From: Arthrobotrys musiformis
Lineage: Eukaryota; Ascomycota; Orbiliomycetes; Orbiliales; Orbiliaceae
Length of the DNA: 64,000 nucleotides
Direction: 5' to 3'
Assembly (NCBI GenBank): GCA_036971715.1
Contig: JAVHJL010000012.1
Coordinates: forward strand, 1,178,001 to 1,242,000
Made by a program: the position numbers and the translations under genes. The stretch's first letter is position 1. Every line of letters begins with the position of its first letter. Under the pieces are notes generated by a model. That model was not told the origin of the DNA and did no database searches. It saw only the letters and a program-made list of their open reading frames with translations. Positions 23,560 to 33,799 of this stretch are shown piece by piece.

Positions 23560-23687
23560 CCAACCACAGCATTAACCAAAACATGAAAAAAAATTAACAG
23601 TTATACGCAATAGTAATTCCGGAAACGCCAGCAACATCAATCAGCTCTCTTCCACCTCTATCGTCTGACAAAGAAAATCGGAAAGTT

Positions 23688-24523
23688 ATGGAATCCCAGA
23701 ATTCCGTTGCATCAATCAGTGTCGAAGAGTCAGCAAGAAGTCATAACAATAATGCCGAAGATAACCCATTCGTTTCTGCTAGCTCAAGCAAGGCGACTCG
23801 AAATTCGATGCAACCTCCGGAAACACCTTTAGCTCAGATCAGATCCTCTATACCGTCTGGAAACCAAGTTCCCATACCCCAGCCGCCACCTGCTGCGCCG
23901 AAAACCAAGCAATGGGAGCTAGTGTTCCGCGCTTCGAAACACTTTGTAGAGGCGATCGAATTTAATTCTAGCATATCCTGGTTCGAGCAAGGTAAATGTC
24001 ATGTCTATGGTGATGGGGACGAAGAGATATAAGTGTTAGTGGTCGGAACTGTTTGGGATTCCACGCTGGAGATACCGCGATTTAAGAAGTTCTCTCTTCA
24101 GCTTTGCGTTGATGATGTTCAAATGGTAAGTCTCAAGAAAATCATGCTTGCCCAACTAAGGGAACTAGGGCGCCCTTTTCGCCAGAAAACTTGATTCGAG
24201 CGAATGTTAAGGCTGACTCCGTGCGAACAGCCTATGAGATGACTGACGCGAGGTTGCGTAATATTGTCGAAAGCGTAAACGATCTTTCGGATTTTGAAGA
24301 GGATGGGTTATTTCCACTAGGAAGCAAAGCTGTGATGGCAATAACGCTCTCGAGTTATTCCATAAGGGGTGACGATGGAGAGCTTAGCAAAGGGATAGCC
24401 GCCAAATTGCAAAAAGTATATGTACTCCAAACCTCGAATGTTGTATCTCCAAGGAAGAGGAAGTTAACGTTGGATGAGCCTAGTTTTGGAAAACAGCCTT
24501 TCCAATATCGACGGAAATCCTAG
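23688..24523 (+). pseudogene. hypothetical protein gene broken by a stop and a frame shift
   Basis: The first frame (23688) begins MESQNSVASISVEESARSHN, then Pro/Ser-rich, then folded-looking sequence KQWELVFRASKHFVEAIEFN and HVYGDGDEEI before a TAA at 24030. The same frame continues past the stop (VLVVGTVWDSTLEIPRFKKF). From about 24155 another frame takes over (GTRAPFSPENLIRANVKADS) and ends RKRKLTLDEPSFGKQPFQYR with a stop at 24521-24523. A GTAAGT at about 24126 invites an intron, but the nearest workable acceptor gives only 35 nt. The gene is probably disrupted. Function unknown. Confidence 0.4.
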
Positions 24524-25847
24524 AATCGCAATCATCCACACAAATTCTTCGGTGGGGCATAAGCATCCATCCACAAAATCGAACCCGCATTTCTTTGTCC
24601 AGTTTTTATTTTGATGCGGTCCGCGTTAGTGTGGCTACCCTCAGGATATTTGTGCTTTACCCAATCCGTACACGCAAGTTTCTTTCTCTGTTTTGTATTT
24701 TGTTGCTCGATATTATCTGTAGCTGGAGAGCAGCCTTTCGCTTGAATTTCCTTTATGTGTACTCGTTTTTTGAATTCCGTGGTGCGCTGCAAGTTATGGC
24801 TTCTGATTCGTTTCCTTTAGTCTAATCATTCGCTCTCGTGGATTTATGCACGTAATGTACTTAAATATTTGTTCCAAAAGTAATATCAAATGGTGCGTGC
24901 TATCTAGTTCAAGATCTCAAAATATTAGTACGGTCAATACTTTAAAGGTACATGTTTGACAAAACAAAATTAGAGTAATTAAGTAAAACGCGCATCAACA
25001 AGATGAGCGATAAAGATTAATGCACATATTTTTAAGAGCTTAAGATAATAATGTCCCTGATAAGAAGCAGCGATAGAGTGGTTTACAAGGAGCTTGATAG
25101 GCAGTTACTTGCTCTAATAATGCAATTGTGATTCTGTTGATCAAATAGGATTCCTTAGATGAAGATTTTTCGGCACTAAATTTTCAAGGGAGGATGGCAA
25201 TACTGACTAAGATATCAGAGAAAAAAAAACTTTTGCAACAGTCTCAGCTTTTCCAACACAATTTAACTTCAAATCCAAAGGCAACACTATTTACAAGTCA
25301 TATATCATAAGCGGCGGCACTTCCAAGTTTGTTAGTACGAAGCAAAGAAAGTATAATACTAGTGGATGTTTTAGATCAAGATTTACTATGTGAACATGTT
25401 CTGGAGATAAGAAAGCAAGAGATGCTAGTATGTAATCAAGTGTGTGCTAGCTCTAACACGGTATACTACTAGCTTCGTAAATGGTGTCGAGAGTCGGGGT
25501 TGTGAAAGAAACAAAGCACGTAAGCGTATTATACCGTATCACGTTAAAACACAATATTACAAAGAACTAGAGGTCTACAATAATGTTATATTTTGTCGCG
25601 AGAGTAGAATCTCGGTTTGGGGGAAGAGGTTCGGGAAATGTATTATTTTCCCTTCTTAAATTTCAATCTATCCGTTTCTTGCACTTCACTTTACTTCAAC
25701 CTCAGGTTTTCGAACGCGAAAGTGCAAAATCCGGATTTCAGACACAGCTGGGACCACATCTCAGAGCAAGTACAACAGTCTATATAACTAGTGGGGAACA
25801 AACGTTCTGATTTCGCTTAGTGGTATTTCAAGCACGACGGTTTCAAT
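24524..25847. other. gene-poor AT-rich stretch
   Basis: The minus-strand ORF 24792-24532 (KHKYPEGSHTNADRIKIK) and plus ORFs at 25444-25810 have no recognised motif. I see no repeat or RNA gene. Confidence 0.35.
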
Positions 25848-26354
25848 ATGCCTCCTAGGAAAAGCACAATAAACACAAATCTAGTAAACCCAGACTTCAC
25901 CGACGGGGCATGGACTCGAGGAAGAAGGGACCGGGGTTTTCGGTCGCTTATTAATAAGATGCGGGCGAACAGGTAAGACAGATTCACGTGAACCTACTTA
26001 AGTAGCTGCCTATGAATCAATCAAGTAGTTGTGATCTAACCATGTTCTTAGGCGCTATAATTCATGGGTAAGGGAAGAAAACAACCTCAGGGTTGGGGCG
26101 GTCGCAACCCAGTTTCGTCAACGAATAATCAAGCCTATCGATGTTGAAACTGGGAGGGTAATTCCGAACTTCCCGTCGACAAAGAGATTTTTTGACCCTA
26201 CTCGAAACAATTTGGCACCCCTGGCCAGTTGGCAATATTGGTGCTCACTACTATATATTCGCTAGACAAATACCGATACACGAGCAAATTTAATCCGGAA
26301 GATCAACAGAACTTGTGGAATAAGGCCAGGATAAAGGGGGCCATAGATGTCTAG
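25848..26354 (+). pseudogene. two-exon gene of unknown family with a frameshift near its end
   Basis: Exon 1 is 25848-25972 (MPPRKSTINTNLVNPDFTDG, then AWTRGRRDRGFRSLINKMRA). A 79-nt intron (25973-26051, GTAAGA...CTAAC...TTAG) restores frame to RRYNSWVREENNLRVGAVAT and TGRVIPNFPSTKRFFDPTRN. In the literal frame the protein stops at 26263 after 112 aa. Shifting one base near 26210 opens TPGQLAILVLTTIYSLDKYR and NPEDQQNLWNKARIKG to a stop at 26352-26354, which looks far more protein-like. So the original gene probably encoded about 142 aa and has lost frame by one base. No family recognised; it is Arg-rich at the N-terminus. Confidence 0.45.
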
Positions 26355-27256
26355 ATGAAGCAGAAGCAAGGGGTAGGCGTTGGAATAAAGGTATAGATGG
26401 CTATATGATCAGGAGTAGTCCGACGTATGAATATACAATGGACATAGAGAGAAAACAGCAGCAATACGTATGTGCTCAGTGAGGTGTGCATATGAGGGCG
26501 GAATCAAGCAGAAGTGAACATATGAAGGAGCAGAAGCCTTCACATTGGAAAATTATATATACAATAGAAGTCAACGTATAGACTTATCAACATACACATC
26601 TTGTGCACTTGACAGGTTAAATGGGAAGCATAAATTGTAGATTCCAAGATTGAAATATGACGAACATTAGCCCTGGAGTATAGCGTATTACAAATGCCTG
26701 CGCCTAGTTTTAGCCTATACGGACTGATCTCGCAGTACTGGCCTTTCAATAGATCCTGAAGTTTAGATTTGAATGTTATCTTAAAGACAATTTGAATTGC
26801 GAGAGTATCCGGCCCGCTGTGTTGGGCTGTGGGAAATTAGGAACAACGAATACTTAAGTTCAGTATCGATTGTACGCTGGGAGCCAATACAAGATTTCGT
26901 GGGAACACCACACCTAGGATCAACCGACAATTAGTGTAGTGACAACTTAGTAGAACCTGCAAATCGAGGTAGCGGATGATCTTTGAATCCAGTGGGTTCC
27001 GTTAGTACCTACTAAGAACGAATTGGTGTGAACTTAAATAGAGATGAGCGTTACTTGATCAATTGAACTTGTGTGATATCATCCGAACAACCCAGCAAAA
27101 AAGAAGGCCTAAAATTCAGTACACACTATGCGCGTTGGGACTCAGTACTAAATTTCAGAGAATCATGATATCGTGTGATCTCTGCTTATAGCCCTAATGG
27201 TGTGTGACGTATGATGACAATATCACGATAGATACACATGAAGAAAGGGTATACAC
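26355..27256. other. gene-poor stretch
   Basis: No convincing ORF or RNA gene. Confidence 0.35.
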
Positions 27257-27361
27257 ATATGGCGTCTTGCAGCCACATGTTTCCCAGGGACAATCACAAG
27301 ATATCCGCTCAGGATATCTTGTGTGCAGTCGGGGAAAATGTGTGGCTGCAAGACACCATAT
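27257..27361. repeat. long imperfect inverted repeat (hairpin)
   Basis: Two arms of about 50 nt flank a 5-nt loop (GCTCA at 27307-27311). The outer parts ATATGGCGTCTTGCAGCCAC and its partner (reverse complement ATATGGTGTCTTGCAGCCAC) differ at one position. The inner parts CACAAGATATCC / GGATATCTTGTG are perfect. The middle is looser. It could be a foldback/MITE relic or a precursor of small RNA. No terminal target duplication was found. Confidence 0.65.
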
Positions 27362-29590
27362 CTAGTGATCGACAAACGTGCTCCTTTGTACCACCTTCCG
27401 AACAAGGAAAGAAACCAAAAGCGGACTAGAGCAGTTAAGCAAAACACGTCGGCATGGTAACGGCTAAGTCCTCCTTGGTTAACGTCTGTAGAGCCTGCAT
27501 AGCATATTATAAGTCTGATGTGTCCTTATAACTATTTCATATAAGCAGTCTCGCCAAAACTGGCTTTCGACGTACTAAAAAAAATTCAAAGCCGCAGAAA
27601 TAATATGTTCAAAAATATTGAACTACAAAAGCAAAAATGCGAAATCAAAGTATTTCCAACCCAAAAAGTTAAGACGTTTGCTGCAAACCAGATTGTGATA
27701 GGTGGCTTACTAACTCGAGATAGGTAAAGGTGAAACAAAGAATAAACTTTGGCCTTTGGAACAAGGAAAGCCAAAGGATGTCTTGACCAGAAATCGCATC
27801 CAACCTCACATCGTTTCCTTATAATACCAAGAGCAGCCGAAGGTTCCCAATATTACCATTTGATAACTTTGCATACAACACCGCAACCTGACAAAACAAA
27901 CAAATAATAACAACCACAAACACCAGTCGAATGCTGCAATAGTCACCCAGTCAATATATATATAACCCCGTGTGGAGACCGGGTTAGTAGATTCCTAGGT
28001 ATGTGTTGTGGATTCATATCTCATACTCCCTTCCTCTCGACGGCCAGGACAAACCTAGCTGATGGATGCACTCCGAACAATCGTCGTATAATAGGCCTGA
28101 TAGACTGGCTCCCGAAAAGTCATGTGAGGGCCTTACAAATTACATATGATAACACGGAAGCACACAACAGCACAAAGCATATATTACTGTTTCGCCTAGC
28201 AATTAAAATTAAGCCATAATACCAATCGGATAATACGCAGGAGATCATTTAATAGCCAGGGGGCGTGGGTTGCTAGTAACTGAAGGTATTAATATGATAA
28301 ATCGTCGTGCATTTGGTGAATCTGAAAGACTAACTTTAACAAAATTATGTAAGGATTTCCACATATTGTAGTAACAAATTACATCATTTTTAAAGAATTG
28401 GTGAACCGTCCTATTTTATTCCATCCATAAATTTGCAGCAAGAGTAGCGAGGACTGTCGGTTATATGCTTGAGTCAACCAAAACTTGAGAAACCATGCAA
28501 ACCAACAGAGGCAGACTAGAGAACAACAGTGTATATTTTAGATCTGACAAACTGGCTCCAGAAAAGTCATGTAAGGATCTAAGTATCATTGATGGCGATC
28601 TAGGTTGTAGCTGGAGGACATAGTGGTAACAAAAATAACTAATAATGCTCTTCTCGGCGATATTATCGTTGCTCAAAAGTCCAAGCAAGGCATAGGTTAA
28701 TGGCAATAGACTATATTACCTCCCGACGAAGGTTGATTTCGAAGGACTAAGTTATATGGAGTTATTTGATAATGTATTCCAGAACGTAAATACGGCGATG
28801 GCACTTTAAGGTAAGTGCTTAGAAATTTGGGACCAGGTCGTGGTCCGAGCAAATAGTTTTCTGGAGTTCAAACATCGCAAGACACATTCAGGTCCCTCTA
28901 ACTTTGCTCCCTTCTACCGTTCTAATGACGGTAAGCCGATTTGTGTTATATAAAGCAAACAAATGGCGCGCAAAGCTGCGATTATGAAACCTTGAAAATA
29001 GCTAACAGGTGACCAAATTAGCTATTTGTTACGAGAACAACACATAGCGTTGTTATGTACTATAGAAGGGCCATAAGCCCGGAGACAGAACTTAATCAAC
29101 TAATCATCACATACACATATAACTCGTTCCCTATCAATTGGTAGCATCGACAACCGGTCGTGGCCGCGCCGTGAAGGCGCACTACGATAAGTCGTTTAAC
29201 CGATATATCGGAACAAGCTTATATTACCTTTTTTCTTTACTTTTATACTCTCAAGCCCAAGGGTGGCGACGTTGGCGGTTGGTGAGTATTGGTGAATATT
29301 GGTGACTGAAGCTGTTGATGAGAATAGACGCGTCGGAGGAGGGGCCATACGTCACGTGCGAACGTGACTGTTTTTTCTAAAGAAAGGATAGCGCCAGACG
29401 GTCGAGAAAAGGTTTGTGTTGTCGCGTTGTCGACGTCTACGCAACGACGCCCACGAAACTTTCTCCCGCCCGTTTGAACTTACCTTCTTTCACTTCACTC
29501 CATCTCATCACAACTCCCTCAATCCCAACTATCCCAACTACTCCAAACAATCAACATCATCCCATCCTTCCCATCCACTCGGTAAGTTGT
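27362..29590. other. gene-poor stretch with one dispersed direct repeat
   Basis: No supported gene. ACTGGCTCCCGAAAAGTCAT at 28104 recurs with one mismatch at 28551 (both continue GT.AGG). In the minus sense both could read HDFSGAS, suggesting an old duplicated coding fragment. The part from about 29240 is the promoter side of the RS-rich gene. Confidence 0.35.
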
Positions 29591-29663
29591 AGATTCGCTC
29601 GTCAAAGGTAAGTCACGAGAGGCTGAACCCTGAACAACTTGTCTTGGCTCGCCGGCTGCTCGT

Positions 29664-29770
29664 AACCACGTCTGGTGGCTCGCAGCACGCGTCTTGTTCG
29701 AACCACGATTAGGTGGCTCACAGACGCGTCAAAAAACATCGTTTGAACCACCCCGGTGTGGCTCGCGCTC
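29664..29770 (+). promoter_or_regulatory. three repeated AACCAC/GTGGCT hairpins in the leader of the RS-rich gene
   Basis: AACCAC starts at 29664, 29701 and 29746. Each is followed after 5-7 nt by GTGGCT, its near-complement, and the first two are also followed by ACGCGTC. GTAAGT donors at 29582 and 29607 suggest this segment is transcribed as a 5' leader or intron. A structured or protein-binding leader is inference. Confidence 0.4.
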
Positions 29771-29855
29771 GTGTACTTCCATAGCATATAGTGAATCGTC
29801 ATCTCTCCGTCAGTGTATACTTCTATCCTTCAAATTCACGTGAAACCACGTCTCC

Positions 29856-30800
29856 ATGGCCAATAAGAGACGCGGTCCTAGAAAATCACGTAAGAGCGAC
29901 AACGACCGAGATCGCGAATTTGATCGCGATCACCGTCGTAGTCGTTATACCCGTTCTCGTTCTCGCTCTCGTTCGCATCCCTCAAGACCGACAACCGAGA
30001 CTCCCAGTACTGTCGGAGCCTTGATAAGTTTGACGAGGCAAGCCCTTGAACTGGAGCAAGCTAAGCTTGATTTTGAAAGGTCAAAGTTCCGACGTAGCCG
30101 TGATACTCGTAGTCGTAGCCCACCCGTTCTCCGTCGTAGTCCTCGTAATCATAGCAAGGATAGACAGAGAAGGTCCTACCCGAGGTCTCCACCAAGGGGA
30201 AGATCTCCAAATCGCCGCCAGGTGGAAAATCGCGGTCGCGTTCGACCTCCTCGCGGCTGGGATACATATCGACCTGCTGAGACGTCCAAGGGTAAATCTA
30301 CGGATCCCAAGGCACCGACTCCCAGCGTCGCTCCTGTCGTTTTTACTCCCAACGTCGCTTCTGTCGTTTTGGTTCCGGAACAGGCCCAAGACTTTGAGCC
30401 AACCGACGCCGGAAACGACGTCGACGTCGACGAAGCCCCTCAAACTCCTCAAGATCAAATACTCCAAAAACCGGACTTGGATCGTGGTTTCGGCTGTCTT
30501 CCGAAAGGAAAAACCAGAGGACCCAAGCCCAAGCCGCGCCCAAACCCAAAAAACCAGGCCAAGCCCGCCGATACCTCCAAAAAACCCAAAAGACCTGCTA
30601 GGAAACCTCCAAGCAAGTTTAAGACAATCAAAGGACAAACTCGAAAACGTCTACGTACCGAGTCTTCAACCGATTCCGTTCGAACTGCGATCTTGAACGA
30701 TATCTCCGACAATCCGCGTGAAAACCCAAGGAAAAAGGTCGCCTTTGTCGAAGATTCGCTAACCCTAAGTCTTAGTCTATGGATAAAATCGATATTTTAG
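29856..30800 (+). CDS. Arg/Ser-rich (RS-like) nuclear protein, unknown family
   Basis: Single frame of 314 aa starting ATG 29856 in good context (CCATGG). The N-terminus is a basic RS/RD region (KSDNDRDREFDRDHRRSRYT, RSRSRSRSHPSR). A short helix ISLTRQALELEQAKLDFERS follows, then another Arg/Ser/Pro stretch (SRSPPVLRRSPRNHSKDRQR), an acidic segment, and a Lys/Pro-rich tail (GPKPKPRPNPKNQAK). RS proteins often act in mRNA splicing or processing in the nucleus, but no RRM or other domain is present, so function is open. Nothing shows an intron in the coding part. Antisense ORFs over this gene are shadows of its biased composition. Confidence 0.6.
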   Translation: MANKRRGPRKSRKSDNDRDREFDRDHRRSRYTRSRSRSRSHPSRPTTETPSTVGALISLTRQALELEQAKLDFERSKFRRSRDTRSRSPPVLRRSPRNHSKDRQRRSYPRSPPRGRSPNRRQVENRGRVRPPRGWDTYRPAETSKGKSTDPKAPTPSVAPVVFTPNVASVVLVPEQAQDFEPTDAGNDVDVDEAPQTPQDQILQKPDLDRGFGCLPKGKTRGPKPKPRPNPKNQAKPADTSKKPKRPARKPPSKFKTIKGQTRKRLRTESSTDSVRTAILNDISDNPRENPRKKVAFVEDSLTLSLSLWIKSIF

Positions 30801-31384
30801 TTAATGTATAATTTTGATAGGCAGATCATATGTCATACGTACGCATAACTCGATCGAACATAACATACTTAATTGTACCGGATATATCATGCACGCGCAC
30901 GATGCTCAGACAATAAAAATATTTCTGATGATCGATGTATATATGACAACTTTAAACAATAATGTAAATGAATCTAACAAATAAAAGACGATACGAAGTC
31001 TCAAGCATGATACAGGCAACTATACTGAGCATGATATGTATATATATATGCATGTATGTACATAAATAGCTCGGCGTCTGTATATATATTCACATATAAC
31101 TGAATATATGTAGGTGTATTCCATTCTATCCCTGCACGGGATATATTCCCACCCTTTTCTAATTCGTCGATGATATATCTTTGGACACCCGTTGATCACC
31201 GGGATGAATTTCCAAATCACCTCCGGCAGCCTTCCAAGTACTAAGCTTGGGAGGTTTCTTGGCTCCTCGGTACAGAACATCTAAAATATGCAACAGGGTT
31301 ACTAATTGGTATTCCGATCTATTATAGCATGCATGCTAGCGCCAGGATATAATTATAAAGTCAAATCAAAAACATGCAGGATTG
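30801..31384. other. intergenic
   Basis: AT-rich with TATATA and TATG runs. No gene recognised. Confidence 0.35.
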
Positions 31385-32263
31385 TCACATACTATGAGAG
31401 CAATATCGGTCAAACCGTAGGCACATGTTGCAAGCGCTGGCGCCTTTCATCCACATGCACCTACCAGCTTGGGCATGTTTTTGGGGGCTTTCGAAACAAC
31501 CGTAACAAGGTTCGCACCGATACCCATGTTTCAAAAACCTCAAAGACTGCTCGCGCCGCCCGAAAGGGCCGCTCTTCTTTTTCAGCCGCAATTTGCTATC
31601 GGCGACGAACCAATCTCCCACTGAAGAAATACCCGTTAAATCGTTATTAGCACGACCTCTAAAACCGTCACCTTCGGTTAGTGACGACTGAGCCGACTCT
31701 ATGCTCGAACTAGGTTGCATGGCCAATGTTATATTGTCTGTGATCTCAGTAGTACCCTGCAGACGGAGAAAATTTAAATCCGTCAGTTTTGTAAGAAACA
31801 CGCAGGCGAGTACGCAAAAAAAAAAAAAAAAAAAAAAAAAAATTCTAGTAAACTAGCACATATTGCAAAACTGAATTCGTAAAGACAATTTTGTTCGTCG
31901 GTATAATATATAATCAAAACAGCTTACCTGTATTGTCTCGAAAACCCCGGTTTTGGTACCCCATGGTTGTAGGTCGTCTATACCTAAAGGAGCCCAGTCG
32001 TTATAAGTAGGAGGGGGTGTGATTTCGAGGTTGCTGATATTTGCAGGGTATATTTCCGTTGCATCCGGATCCGCTGCTGAAAGTGGGCGCCAATTACGCG
32101 CCTCCAAATCACCAGCTTGAAGAGACAGATTCACGAGAGTGCAATCTGGCTCGTTGACTAGTTCTTCGAGGATATCTGTGCTATACGAAACAGAAAGCGT
32201 GTATCTGTCGAGTAAATAAGCTCGACAGCGTGCGGATAAAAGCATCGTGACCGATAAATTCAC
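31385..32263 (-). CDS. two-exon hypothetical protein with a C-terminal Cys-rich motif
   Basis: Exon 1 (32263-31928) and exon 2 (31756-31385) join in phase 0 across a 171-nt intron (31927-31757, GTAAGC...CTGAC...CTGCAG), giving 235 aa. The N-terminal half is acidic (NEPDCTLVNLSLQAGDLEAR). The C-terminus reads YRCEPCYGCFESP, then GRCMWMKGASACNMCLRFDR and a final YC. This CxxCxxC...C...CxxC...C spacing looks like a fungal zinc-binding module, though not a standard Zn2Cys6 cluster. The intron holds a 27-nt poly(T) on the coding strand. Nucleic-acid binding is a guess. Confidence 0.55.
31816..31842 (+). repeat. poly(A) run of 27
   Basis: An uninterrupted A run inside the intron of the Cys-rich gene (poly(T) on its sense strand). 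It is a possible slippage or assembly-error site. Confidence 0.9.
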
Positions 32264-32715
32264 AGCAACTAAATCGGAAGAAAACGCGGGGAAAGGGGGG
32301 AAGAAAGGGGGGGTAACGGTAGGCGAAGTAATTGAATATATTTAATTATAAATAAGTATATATATCTAGATATATATACGCGAGATGGTAAAATACGAGA
32401 GTTTATGTAGCACAGTAGGTATATAAACCAGCCGGTGCACAGAAAAAGCGACGCAATAGCATGTATTCGAATGATGAATCGAAATATGAAATGGAAAACT
32501 AGGAGAAGTTGTATTGTCGATAACGTTCAAAGGAGAGGGAGGGGCTCGTGTTCTTATATCATATTTGTGCGGGAGTTCCGCGCAGAGCTGATAATCCAGT
32601 ATAATCATCATAGCGGTTACAAATTAAGTGCCAAGTTGCCTCGACGGGTCTATAGATCTATTCAATTTTTTAGCGTACAGCCCAGCAATTTTCTCCATAG
32701 CTTAACGTGACTAGC
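32264..32715. other. intergenic
   Basis: AT-rich, with a palindromic TATATATCTAGATATATATA near 32359-32378. No gene recognised, and no continuation of the ribokinase fragment that ends at 32716. Confidence 0.4.
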
Positions 32716-32871
32716 CCGGTAAGCTGCTACAGCTGTATTGGCGCCTTTGCCGCCAGGGCGCTGAGCGAAGGAAATAGCATCTTTAGATTCCCCCAAATTC
32801 GGAACGCGGTCGACACAATATATCATGTCCATGTTGAGTCCGCCGACGACGGCGATGGATTCTGCGGCCAT
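32716..32871 (-). pseudogene. ribokinase (PfkB family) N-terminal fragment
   Basis: From ATG 32871 the frame reads SIAVVGGLNMDMIYCVDRVP and AQRPGGKGANTAVAAYR. This matches the ribokinase start (VVG.LNMD..., then PGGKGANQAVAAARL), which forms the sugar-binding lid and ribose contacts. Homology stops after about 52 of roughly 300-330 residues. The frame runs on into unrelated sequence (ASHVKLWRKLLG) and ends at 32662. No phosphate-binding or catalytic GAGD motif exists nearby on either strand. A truncated pseudogene, cut by rearrangement or insertion. Confidence 0.75.
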
Positions 32872-33249
32872 TCCGATAGATCGGTAGAAAGTGGAAACTG
32901 GGCAGCGATTAGTCGAACTCCCTTTGTAGCATCTATAAGCCCATATAAAAAAGCAATGTCTGCGAATCCAAAACTAAAATCTATAGAGTAGAACCTGAAA
33001 AAGAATATATCGAATTAGATTGGAGTTTTATGTAAAAGTTATCTGTGGGCCTAACACAAAAATTAGGGCTTGCGTTGTTGCACACAGACCTTCTACTTCC
33101 AAGTTTAAAATTTCATACAAAATCAAACAAAATATTTTTTAAAATTTTTGGTATGCGGGCAATTTCGGCGGCCCCCGCGATAGAGCTCTGTTTACGATTT
33201 AGCCCATCACTCCGTTCTGCTGCCCGTTGTGGATGAACTCATCATTTCG
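32872..33249. other. intergenic
   Basis: No supported feature before the minisatellite. Confidence 0.35.
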
Positions 33250-33402
33250 ATAATTGTTATAATTGTTATAATTGTTATAATTGTTATAATTGTTATAATT
33301 GTTATAATTGTTATAATTGTTATAATTGTTATAATTGTTATAATTGTTATAATTGTTATAATTGTTATAATTGTTATAATTGTTATAATTGTTATAATTG
33401 TT
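33250..33402 (+). repeat. minisatellite, 17 exact copies of ATAATTGTT
   Basis: A 9-bp unit repeated without visible variation over 153 bp, then degenerating into TACAATGATTAGTG. The apparent ORF encoding Ile/Val repeats is an artefact. The same unit occurs about twice at 40313-40330, at the start of the gypsy flanking repeat. Confidence 0.95.
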
Positions 33403-33501
33403 ACAATGATTAGTGATTGTTATGATTGTTATTGTCCTGATAGCTAGTGAACTGCCTACCTACCCAGCTGCCGTGCCACCTAGTGAACCGCCTGTTAAAT
33501 A

Positions 33502-33588
33502 GGCTGTGATTGACAAAAGCGCAATATAAACCGCCAAGAGTACATACGTTTTGTATGGGGTGCATTGCTTTTTTGTCAATCACAAGCC
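33502..33588. repeat. 87-bp foldback element
   Basis: GGCTGTGATTGACAAAAGCG at the left pairs with TTTTTTGTCAATCACAAGCC at the right (one extra T and small gaps). An inner CATAC-GTTTT-GTATG hairpin adds to it. It could be a tiny MITE relic. No clear target duplication. Confidence 0.6.
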
Positions 33589-33762
33589 TTTTACTTCAAA
33601 CTTTACTGAGAAGCAAGAAGGGCGAAAACAGCAATAGTTTGGAAAAGCTGCTGCGAGGTTCGATGGCCAGGACGGGGTTATTATTGAAAAGAACCCTGAG
33701 AGCCTAGCTTAATAATTGGACTTCGTTCCATCGTGGACAGCATTAGTTGCTACCGGCCACCC

Positions 33763-33799
33763 TTCAAACAAAAAAAAAAAAAAAAAAAAAAAGTTTGAA
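33763..33799. repeat. poly(A) run of 23 flanked by TTCAAAC/GTTTGAA
   Basis: The A run (33770-33792) is bracketed by a perfect 7-bp inverted repeat. It could be part of a hairpin with an A-rich loop or a chance flank. Confidence 0.8.

Noticed and set aside
30061..30712. Several antisense ORFs over the RS-rich gene
   Set aside because: They arise from its biased codon content; the sense frame has a good start and coherent composition.
33229..33447. ORF encoding Ile/Val repeats
   Set aside because: It is simply the translation of the ATAATTGTT minisatellite.
33763..33799. Poly(A) as the tail of a retroposed gene
   Set aside because: No gene-like sequence precedes it, and it is bracketed by an inverted repeat rather than target duplications.
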